DNA of 64,000 nt from assembly GCA_901457705.2 (NCBI GenBank), contig LR590083.2:3720597-3784596 (forward strand), written 5' to 3'. A model generated the notes under the pieces. The model was not told the DNA's origin. It made no database searches and was given only the letters and a program-made list of their open reading frames with translations. The DNA is from Beijerinckiaceae bacterium RH AL1 (GTDB taxonomy: Bacteria; Pseudomonadota; Alphaproteobacteria; Rhizobiales; Beijerinckiaceae). Shown here one piece after another: positions 50,041 through 56,504 of the stretch; position 1 is the first letter of the stretch; each line of letters starts with the position of its first letter. Both the position numbers and the translations under genes were made by a program.

Positions 50041-50676
50041 ATGACCCCAGAACATGAGCCCGAGATCAACTTGCGGGCTGCGGCTCGGCGTCGTGAACGC
50101 GACTTCATCGCCCTGTTCAATGCCTTGTGGTACCGCGACTTTCCTTACACAAAGAACAGACCGCTCACTCGCGTGCGAGCCATGTACACGGCGCACCTGA
50201 ACGGCGTCGTGAAGGCTTGCGCCGATTTGATGGGATTTTTCGTCCTGTATGAGGAAGGTACGCGGACAGACATCATCATCGAGACCGCTCGCAAGCACGC
50301 GGACAAGCAGCATCGGTGGGCGCACGTCGAAATTGAGTGGCGCCAGCCAATGAAGCATAAAGTAAACGAGATCGCGAAGTTGGCTGCTACCGCCGACGAC
50401 GCCGATGTTTCGATTTTCGTAGGATACTCTGATCTAAAACGCATCGACGACAACATTGACGCCATTGCGAGGCAGTGGCCGGGCAAGCGGCCCCTACTTG
50501 TATTCATCATCACCTACAAAGGTCAAGGGCGAGCAAGGGCGTTACAAACACTGGTCACTTATCGCTTACAATCCAGCGCAAAGCGGCGATTGCGCGCGCA
50601 GTACGCTCTTCCTTGGCATGTTCCAGGAACGCGCTGGGAATTGACCGCTGGCGTCTCTGAGCCGCCCGCGCCCTGA
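50041..50676 (+). CDS. Unknown protein, possible nuclease-like fold
   Basis: 211 residues from ATG 50041; soluble, no signal or membrane helix. Central part TDIIIETARKHADKQ, then WAHVEIEWRQPMKHKVNEIAKLA, DDADVSIFVGYSDLKRI and RPLLVFIITYKGQGRARALQTL. The alternation of strands with acidic EIEW and the later Tyr-Lys pair recalls PD-(D/E)xK nuclease layouts, but this is only a pattern impression. It lies between the DUF262 nuclease and the OLD-like ATPase inside the 87-bp inverted repeats, so a defence role is inferred from context. Confidence 0.55.
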   Translation: MTPEHEPEINLRAAARRRERDFIALFNALWYRDFPYTKNRPLTRVRAMYTAHLNGVVKACADLMGFFVLYEEGTRTDIIIETARKHADKQHRWAHVEIEWRQPMKHKVNEIAKLAATADDADVSIFVGYSDLKRIDDNIDAIARQWPGKRPLLVFIITYKGQGRARALQTLVTYRLQSSAKRRLRAQYALPWHVPGTRWELTAGVSEPPAP

Positions 50677-50934
50677 CTGGAAACAACTTTGGCGCAAACT
50701 GCCGACGCCGCTGCAAAAACAAAAGTATGCTGCGCGGCACTGGTGCCTATGGATACTCGCATTGCCTCACAATTCTAAATCGGCGCCGCTGGCCGTCCAT
50801 TGGTGGCGAACTCGCGCAGAGCAGGTCAGAGTTCCGCGTAGCTTTCATGCTGAACGAAAACGAAGGGGTCACGACACGCGGCAGCTTTGCGGCTAGGACG
50901 CTCCGCCGCAGACGCTTGCCCCTAAGCAAATCGC
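50677..50934 (+). other. Short intergenic segment
   Basis: 258 bp before the OLD-like ATPase; no gene, hairpin or repeat was recognised. The ATPase promoter should be here. Confidence 0.35.
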
Positions 50935-52008
50935 ATGGTTGTCTTCCAAAGTGATTCGCGCGCTCGGAACTTCAAAGTGGTCCAGTTGTCATCAATCAAA
51001 ATTGAGCGCTTTAAGCGGATCAAGTCTATAGACATTGATCTTAAAGACATAACCGTTCTCATCGGGGGCAACAATTCCGGCAAGTCCTCGTTTTTGCAAG
51101 GAGCGCACTTCGCCATAACGACGGTGCAATCAGCGGTCATGGCCGGGCAGGTCAATACGCTGAGCGTTGACCAGCTAATTTATAAGCCAGCAAACGACCC
51201 GATGCTCCTGAATACAGACTATCCGATGACTCAGAGTAGTGGGCCCCGATTTACATTTAGCCATCGCTCTGAGCCTGGAGACGACATTACGAAATATGAC
51301 GTCTACCTGTATCGCGGCAAAAACGCCAACATCTCAGTCTCCTATCAAAGAGGCTCTTCTTTTTACGCGAGGGCATCGGACCGAACGCAGCCGTTGTCAA
51401 TATTCGTTCCTGGTCTAGCTGGAATCGCATTGCGAGAAGAGCGTCGAAGCGAGGCGATATTGAACACAGGCATCGCCCAAGGGGACTCGAACCTCTATCT
51501 ACGAAATGTCCTACTAAGGATCATCAACAATAAAGACAAGTTACGACGATTTCATGACACGATACAGACAATCTTCCCCGAACTTTTGATTTCCACAGAT
51601 TTTGAGGAGTCGCGTCACCTGTACATCAATATCGGCTGCCAAATAGCGGGGAGATGGCTCCCTTTAGAGCTTGTCGGAACCGGTTGCCTCCAGGCTATAC
51701 AACTTGTAGCTTATGCAACGATGTATGACCCAGCGCTATTGCTGCTCGATGAGCCGGACGCTCACTTACACCCGTCCAACCAGCGTCTGCTGGCAAACAC
51801 GTTGGTCAACATCACTCAGCGATTCGGTACCAAGATTGTGCTTTCGACGCATTCCCGGCACATGTTCGACGCGCTAAAATCGCTGGAGAACATAGAGACT
51901 ATTTGGCTCCAGCATGGGATGAAGAAAGAATTTCCTGACCGTTCCGACCTTTCTCTCCTCCTTGATCTCGGGGCGTTAGACAGCTTCGAAATGCTCGCAT
52001 CTGGCTAA
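50935..52008 (+). CDS. OLD-family-like AAA ATPase (ATPase part of a frameshifted OLD/TOPRIM gene)
   Basis: 357 residues from ATG 50935. The SMC/RecF-like ABC ATPase begins LSSIKIERFKRIKSIDIDLKDITVLIGG with Walker A GGNNSGKSS (44-52). Walker B LLLLDEPDAHLHP (~268-280; Asp 272, Glu 273) and the H-loop region KIVLSTHSRHMFDAL follow. OLD proteins couple this ATPase to a C-terminal TOPRIM nuclease. Here the frame stops at 52008, just where the TOPRIM starts in the -1 frame. Without a shift, only the ATPase is made. PARIS (AriA/AriB) is an alternative layout with separate ATPase and TOPRIM proteins. Confidence 0.75.
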   Translation: MVVFQSDSRARNFKVVQLSSIKIERFKRIKSIDIDLKDITVLIGGNNSGKSSFLQGAHFAITTVQSAVMAGQVNTLSVDQLIYKPANDPMLLNTDYPMTQSSGPRFTFSHRSEPGDDITKYDVYLYRGKNANISVSYQRGSSFYARASDRTQPLSIFVPGLAGIALREERRSEAILNTGIAQGDSNLYLRNVLLRIINNKDKLRRFHDTIQTIFPELLISTDFEESRHLYINIGCQIAGRWLPLELVGTGCLQAIQLVAYATMYDPALLLLDEPDAHLHPSNQRLLANTLVNITQRFGTKIVLSTHSRHMFDALKSLENIETIWLQHGMKKEFPDRSDLSLLLDLGALDSFEMLASG

Positions 52009-52685
52009 GTAAGGTCGTTGTCTTAACGGAAGATACCAAGAGCTACCGTTTGCAAACGCTACTTGAGGCCAATGGGTTCAAGAAGGGCGAGTATGTCATC
52101 CAGCCGTTCCACGGGGTTGACCAACTCCAGGCCTCTATTCCAGTGGCCGACTTCTTCACAAAGCTTGGTCACGATACGCACGTCCTCATCCATAGAGATG
52201 GTGACGCGTTGCAGGCAAACGAGAAGGAATGGCTTGCCTCGCGAATGAAGCATCAACTGCCTGGGCGCACAACCCTGTTTATTACCGGGCTCACGGACAT
52301 TGAGCACTACTTCTGTCAGACGGCTCATATAGAAAGCGTGTATGGGATTACAGCAACTGAAGCAGAATTCATCGTCTCGGCGGTGATGGAACGCTTCAAC
52401 ACAAGACTTGCGATAGAGTTTGCGAACAAGAGACGCGAGAACAAAGATAAGATACTCCGATCAATGCCGGGAGACCCCCCTTCAGCTATTTCTTTGACTG
52501 ACGACAAGATATCCTTCGAGCAAGCCCGAGGTAAGACGCTCTTTGGTCATCTTCTGACAGCCTTGCATGACGCTGGCCACAATAGCGCGAAACTCACATC
52601 TACATACTCTGCCGCGCTTGAAGTCCAGGAGTTACGAGACATGTCAAGCACGGTCTGGAAGAGCGTTATACCGCTCGATTCTTGA
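51999..52685 (+). pseudogene. TOPRIM nuclease part of the OLD-like gene, lacking its own start (-1 frame)
   Basis: Open in the -1 frame from 51966, with TOPRIM sequence from 51999: SKVVVLTEDTKSYRLQTLLEANGF (catalytic Glu in TED) and the DxD motif in HVLIHRDGDAL, then LFITGLTDIEHYF. The first usable start in this frame is TTG 52050, which would remove the TED strand. The part therefore makes sense only fused to the upstream ATPase. Adding one base near 52004 gives ...LASG-LSKVVVLTED..., a smooth fusion of about 580 residues. Stop at 52685 directly abuts the 87-bp inverted repeat. Mutation, error or programmed -1 shift are possible. Confidence 0.65.
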
Positions 52686-52772
52686 GCCCTGCCTTCAGCG
52701 ATGCGGACCTCGTCCGTGACGATGACGTCGGAGATGACCATCGGCTGGGCTGGGCTCGCTTTCCCGTCCCGT
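52686..52772 (-). repeat. 87-bp inverted repeat, right copy
   Basis: Reverse complement of 47382-47468 with about three differences. Its inner edge is the base after the TOPRIM stop codon. Shared ends and equal length of the two copies suggest terminal repeats of a transposon-like unit or the arms of an inverted duplication. No transposase for such a unit lies between them. Confidence 0.88.
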
Positions 52773-53484
52773 AAACCCCCTCGATTTTAGCTCTCATTTG
52801 CCTGCGAGACGTATCGTCAAAAACACTGTGGCTCAAAGCATCCGTTTTCGGGACAGCGGAGCATGCCGGTCGTGATAATCGGGAGCTGAGAGGCGATCTC
52901 GGGGCAGCGGATACTGCGCAGGTCGCGTCCCTACGAGGACCTACTAGGAGCCCGACCAGCGAAGAAGGGCGCGCCTTGACCGATCAGACGAGCCTGCTGG
53001 CGTCGGTGGACATGCCGTGGATCGTCTCGGCATGGCACAGAAGGGACCTTAACTTGGCACAGAAGGGACCATACGCGTCGCAGATGGTACCTAAGAAGCC
53101 ACGTCAGACGGCTTGCGCCTACCAAGGGTTGCTTTTTGCTAACCGCTGATGGTGATTTGAGCGTTTTAAGAGCTTCTTAGGTACCATCATGCCAACGCCA
53201 GCGCTTCATAAGGTCCCTAAAACTAAACGGCCGCGCGTCAGGCAACGCGGCTGAGACCGGGGTAGTGGCAGAGGATCGTCGCGGCGTGACGCTCGCTGAG
53301 CCGGATAACGTATTCGCCGTACGAGCCTGTGGATCGTTGGCCGCAAGTCCAGGTTATGGCGGTCCAGGGTATCAGCGACCTGTCGTCGGCCGGGGTGGGT
53401 TGGCGGGCGATCGCGATCGAGGATGATCTGATCCGGGCGGCCGAGGTTCGGCCGGTCGGCGCGTAGGCCGTCCCTCGATCTCGC
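52773..53484. other. Non-coding segment with IS-end-like repeats and a long-range inverted repeat
   Basis: 712 bp without a convincing gene. It contains TGGCACAGAAGGGACC twice (53033-53048 and 53055-53070, 22 bp apart), resembling the repeated terminal motifs of IS21-type ends. A perfect 16-bp inverted repeat ATGGTACCTAAGAAGC (53084-53099 and 53172-53187) lies further on. Near 53238-53330 it encodes, on the minus strand, a degenerate copy of the C-terminal 29 residues of the next small gene. Confidence 0.55.
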
Positions 53485-53685
53485 TCATGCGCATCGCGCG
53501 AGTCCCCGGTACTGCCGCACGATCGTCGCTGCGTGGCTTTCCCGTAGCCAGACGACGTACTCGCCGTAGTTTCCGCGAGGATCGTGCGGCCGGAGCTTCT
53601 CGAAGATCGGCGGGTTCGTGGGGTAGCGGCGGAGGATGTCTGCGAGCGTGGCGCCACAGGTGATGATGATCGGGGTGTCCATCAT
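53485..53685 (-). CDS. Small hypothetical protein
   Basis: 66 residues from ATG 53685 (MMDTPIIITCGATLADIL). Tail GNYGEYVVWLRESHAATIV. The same tail pattern (GSYGEYVIRLSERHAATIL) recurs in a decayed neighbour ending at 53238, so this is a duplicated small gene, of which this copy is intact. Divergent from the serine recombinase with 55 bp between. Function unknown. Confidence 0.45.
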   Translation of the reverse strand: MMDTPIIITCGATLADILRRYPTNPPIFEKLRPHDPRGNYGEYVVWLRESHAATIVRQYRGLARCA

Positions 53686-53740
53686 CTATTTAGCGAGGCA
53701 AGCGTAGCATTTCCTGACGTTCCATGGCATTGTGCCAAGT

Positions 53741-54343
53741 ATGCCTCGTGTTGCCATCTACGCTCGGACGTCGACCGATAAGAACCAGACGGTCGAGAAC
53801 CAGCTTAGGCAGCTAAACGAGGTCGCTCAGCGGCTTGGATGGACTATCGTATCTATCTTCACGGACGAAGGTATTTCCGGGGCGAAGGGCCGAGAGCGCC
53901 GCCCAGCCTACGATAACTTGATGAAGGGCATCACGCGCCGCGAGTTCGATCTCGTCGCCGTGTGGAGCATCTGCCGCCTCGGCCGGTCGCTCCAGGACCT
54001 CGTCGGTTTCCTCGCCGAGCTGCAAGGCCGGGGCGTCGGCCTCTACTCCCATACCCAGGCTCTCGACACGACGACGCCGTCCGGCCGGATGGTCTTCGGC
54101 ATGATCAGCGTCTTCGCCGAGTTCGAGCGCGCCATGATCCGCGACCGCGTCCTCGCCGGGCTCGCTCGCACCAAGGCCAAGGGAACCCGGCTCGGGCGGC
54201 CGCCCATGGAGACGGCGAAGATCGAGGCGATCCGCAGCCTGCTCGTCGCGGGCACCGGCATCCGCGAGACGGCACGACGCACCGGCGCCGGGACCGCATC
54301 GGTGATGAGGATCAAGCAGACCCTCGAAGCGCTAGCCGCTTAA
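53741..54343 (+). CDS. Serine recombinase (resolvase/invertase family)
   Basis: 200 residues from ATG 53741 (GTG 53732 would add three). Catalytic N-terminal domain: YARTSTDKNQTVENQLRQL with nucleophile Ser 11, DEGISGAKGRERRPAYDNLM, WSICRLGRSLQDLV, and FAEFERAMIRDRVLAGLARTKA. C-terminal HTH: IRETARRTGAGTASVMRIKQ. A small Tn3-resolvase/Pin-type enzyme. It may resolve or invert island DNA; the inverted repeat 53084-53187 upstream is a candidate target region. Followed 12 bp later by the integrase. Confidence 0.93.
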   Translation: MPRVAIYARTSTDKNQTVENQLRQLNEVAQRLGWTIVSIFTDEGISGAKGRERRPAYDNLMKGITRREFDLVAVWSICRLGRSLQDLVGFLAELQGRGVGLYSHTQALDTTTPSGRMVFGMISVFAEFERAMIRDRVLAGLARTKAKGTRLGRPPMETAKIEAIRSLLVAGTGIRETARRTGAGTASVMRIKQTLEALAA

Positions 54344-54355
54344 CCAAGGACCATC

Positions 54356-55438
54356 ATGGCAGCAGTCTATAAGCGTGGCGACACGTGGTGGGTACGATTC
54401 CGCCATGGCGGCGAGCACATCCGCCGCTCGGCGAAGACCCGCAAGAAGGCCGAGGCGCAGGACTATCTTCATCGGCTGATCGAGGAGCATCGAAGCTCGA
54501 AGGGGAAGGTCGAGCAGCGTCATCTGCTGACGGCGGCGATCGACGCGTTCTTCGAGACCTCGTCGCTCAAAGCCTCGACGCTCACGACCTATCGTTTCCA
54601 ATCGCGGGTCGTCGTGCGGCTGATGGGGCATCTTCATCTCGACGAGATCGACCGGAAGGCGCTCGGCGAGTTCGTCGCTACCAGGAAGCGGACCGGCGTC
54701 ACGGACGCGACCATCCGGCGTGACCTTGCCTTCCTAGGATCGGTCTTCACGGCTGCCATCCGACGCGGCTGGGTGGACACATCTCCGGTCACAGCGTTCG
54801 GCAAGCGAGCGTTGAAGGAGAGCCGTCCCCGCATCCGGTTCGTGAGTCGTGAAGAGTTTGCACGGTTGCACGACGCTGCGTCCGAGACGCTCAAGCCGAT
54901 CCTCGTGCTCGCCGTCGAGACCGGCATGCGCAAGGAAGAGCTTCTGTCACTCCAACTTGAGCAGATCGATCTCCGGCGCCGCGAGGTTCACCTTGAGATC
55001 ACGAAGACCAGCAGCCCGCGACGCGTTCCGCTGTCGGTCACAGCAGCGGACACAGTCCGGGCGCTTATAGAGAAGCGAGGTCGGCCCGCATCAAGGTTCT
55101 TGTTCTGCAAGCCGGACGGCAGCAGGGTCGGCGATCCGAAGAAGGGCTTCAACGCAGCGTGCAGGCGCGCCCAGCTTGTCGATTTCCGCTTCCACGACCT
55201 CCGGCATACGTTCGCGAGCTGGTGGGTGCAGGATGGTGGCGATCTGTATCGGCTCAGCCGAGTTCTCGGTCATGCGACGCTTCAGATGACGAGCCGGTAT
55301 GGTCACCTTCGCACCGAAGACCTTCATTCCGAGCTGGAACGGGTGGCACAAAAGCGGTCACAGGATCGCAAGTCCGAGACGATCCGGTCGACCATCGATC
55401 GCCACCAAGAGACACCCGCAAGTGATGTAACTCGATGA
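54356..55438 (+). CDS. int: Tyrosine-type site-specific integrase of the tRNA-His island
   Basis: 360 residues. N-terminal AP2-like/SAM-like DNA-binding parts (YKRGDTWWVRFRHGGEHIRRSAKTRKKAEAQDYL) and the catalytic domain with Arg 192 in VETGMRKEELL, HDLRHTFASWW (His-x-x-Arg), LGHATLQMTSRYGHL (His) and nucleophile Tyr 315. It lies 28 bp from the att repeat and intact tRNA-His, the standard arrangement for integrase-tRNA islands. All catalytic residues are present, so it is probably able to integrate or excise the island; no excisionase was recognised. Confidence 0.95.
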   Translation: MAAVYKRGDTWWVRFRHGGEHIRRSAKTRKKAEAQDYLHRLIEEHRSSKGKVEQRHLLTAAIDAFFETSSLKASTLTTYRFQSRVVVRLMGHLHLDEIDRKALGEFVATRKRTGVTDATIRRDLAFLGSVFTAAIRRGWVDTSPVTAFGKRALKESRPRIRFVSREEFARLHDAASETLKPILVLAVETGMRKEELLSLQLEQIDLRRREVHLEITKTSSPRRVPLSVTAADTVRALIEKRGRPASRFLFCKPDGSRVGDPKKGFNAACRRAQLVDFRFHDLRHTFASWWVQDGGDLYRLSRVLGHATLQMTSRYGHLRTEDLHSELERVAQKRSQDRKSETIRSTIDRHQETPASDVTR

Positions 55439-55466
55439 TTTGAAAAAGGCTTGGTAAGGAAACCTC

Positions 55467-55514
55467 CTGGTACCGCCACCCCGGCTCGAACGGGGGACCT
55501 CTAGATCCACAATC
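55467..55514 (+). repeat. Right attachment repeat (within tRNA-His)
   Basis: Identical over 48 bp to 33843-33890. It lies within the intact tRNA-His gene, from one base beyond the CCA end through the anticodon loop. The crossover site should be inside this block. Confidence 0.92.
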
Positions 55515-55544
55515 TAGCGCTCTAACCAACTGAGCTATGGCGGC
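55468..55544 (-). tRNA. tRNA-His (anticodon GTG)
   Basis: A 77-nt cloverleaf on the minus strand: acceptor GCCGCCA pairing TGGCGGT, anticodon loop TTGTGGA (anticodon GTG), T-arm CGTTCGAGCCG, encoded CCA. Discriminator base 73 is A and there is no genome-encoded G-1:C73 pair, the non-canonical form known from alphaproteobacteria. Its 3' half doubles as the island's attachment site, and the tRNA is restored by the island's own copy. Confidence 0.96.
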
Positions 55545-55611
55545 CTGGAAGGCGGCGGACCCTAGAAGCTCGGTTTTGCGATTGCAAGGCCGCAGCCCGC
55601 GCAAATCAGCA

Positions 55612-56346
55612 TCAAGCCTCGCGGCGCGCGGCCAGCATGTAGTTGCAGCCCATATCGGTGGAAAGGGCCCAGCGGTCGGCGAGCGGATTGTAGGTGACGC
55701 CTGCCTCGGCGAACGGGTGCAAGCCGGCGCGGCGCATATGACGGCGGAACTCGTCGGGCGTCACGAACTGGTGCCAGTCGTGCGTGCCGCGCGGCAGCCA
55801 GCGCAGCACGTATTCGGCGCCGACGATCGCCAGCGCCCAGCTCTTCAAGGTGCGGTTCAAGGTGGCGCCGAACATCAGGCCGCCAGGCCGCACCAGCGCG
55901 CCGGCGTCGCGGACGAAGCCCGGCACGTCGCGCACGTGCTCGATCACCTCCATGATCAGCACCGCGTCGAAGCGCTCGCCGGTGGCGGCGAGGGTCTCGA
56001 CGGTGGTGGCGCGGTAGTCGATCGCGAGCCCCTCCGCCTGCGCATGACGCGTCGCGACGGCGATATTGTTCGTCGCCGGATCGATGCCGACCATGTCGGC
56101 GCCGAGCCGCGCCAGGCTCTCGGAGAGAATGCCGCCGCCGGAGCCGACGTCGAGGATCCGCTTGCCGGCGAGCGGCCGATCGCCGGCATTTTCGCCGGAC
56201 ATGAGCTTCGCGATCCAGCCGACGCGCACGGGATTGAACTTGTGCAGCGCGCCCATCGGGCCGTTGGGGTCCCACCAGTCGTCGCCGAGCCGCTCGTACT
56301 TCGCGAGGTCGTCCTCGTCGATGGTCGTGCGTGCAAAGCTTGTCAT
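55612..56346 (-). CDS. ubiG: Ubiquinone biosynthesis O-methyltransferase
   Basis: 244 residues from ATG 56346. SAM-dependent methyltransferase: RILDVGSGGGILSESLARLG (motif I), GIDPATNNIAVA, LIMEVIEHVRDVPGFV and LFGATLNRTLKSW; N-terminal WWDPNGPMGALHKFNPVRVGWI and C-terminal PLADRWALSTDMGCNYM are UbiG hallmarks. It methylates both O-5 and O-3 positions in ubiquinone synthesis. Flanks tRNA-His on the core side. Confidence 0.96.
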   Translation of the reverse strand: MTSFARTTIDEDDLAKYERLGDDWWDPNGPMGALHKFNPVRVGWIAKLMSGENAGDRPLAGKRILDVGSGGGILSESLARLGADMVGIDPATNNIAVATRHAQAEGLAIDYRATTVETLAATGERFDAVLIMEVIEHVRDVPGFVRDAGALVRPGGLMFGATLNRTLKSWALAIVGAEYVLRWLPRGTHDWHQFVTPDEFRRHMRRAGLHPFAEAGVTYNPLADRWALSTDMGCNYMLAARREA

Positions 56347-56504
56347 GCCTGTTCCTGCTCCTCGGCTCGCTTTAGCACCGAACGCCGTCGGGCGGGACGG
56401 GCGCCCGATGGCCGCAGGGATTTCGTCGCAACCGGCGTCGCGACTGCAGCCTAAAGTCGTAGCGACGAAAAGAGCACACCGCGGTCGCCTTTTGTGTCTC
56501 GGCC

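Larger units (their letters stand above)
33843..55514. mobile_element. Genomic island integrated in tRNA-His
   Basis: About 21.7 kb between two identical 48-bp copies of the tRNA-His 3' region (33843-33890 and 55467-55514). The intact tRNA lies at the right end next to a tyrosine integrase (54356-55438). The interior has variable and generally lower GC, many IS elements, broken genes and unknown cargo, while both flanks are high-GC core genes. No conjugation, replication or capsid genes are seen, so it is integrase-mobilised at most or a decayed composite. An integrase relic at 47478-47550 suggests accretion from more than one insertion. Confidence 0.9.

Noticed and set aside
50935-52685. Gabija (GajA-GajB) or intact two-gene PARIS system
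   Set aside because: No UvrD-like helicase follows, and the TOPRIM part lacks a start before its catalytic residue, so an OLD-type fusion broken or shifted in frame fits better.
33843-55514. Prophage or conjugative element
   Set aside because: No capsid, tail, terminase, relaxase or type IV secretion genes are present between the att repeats.
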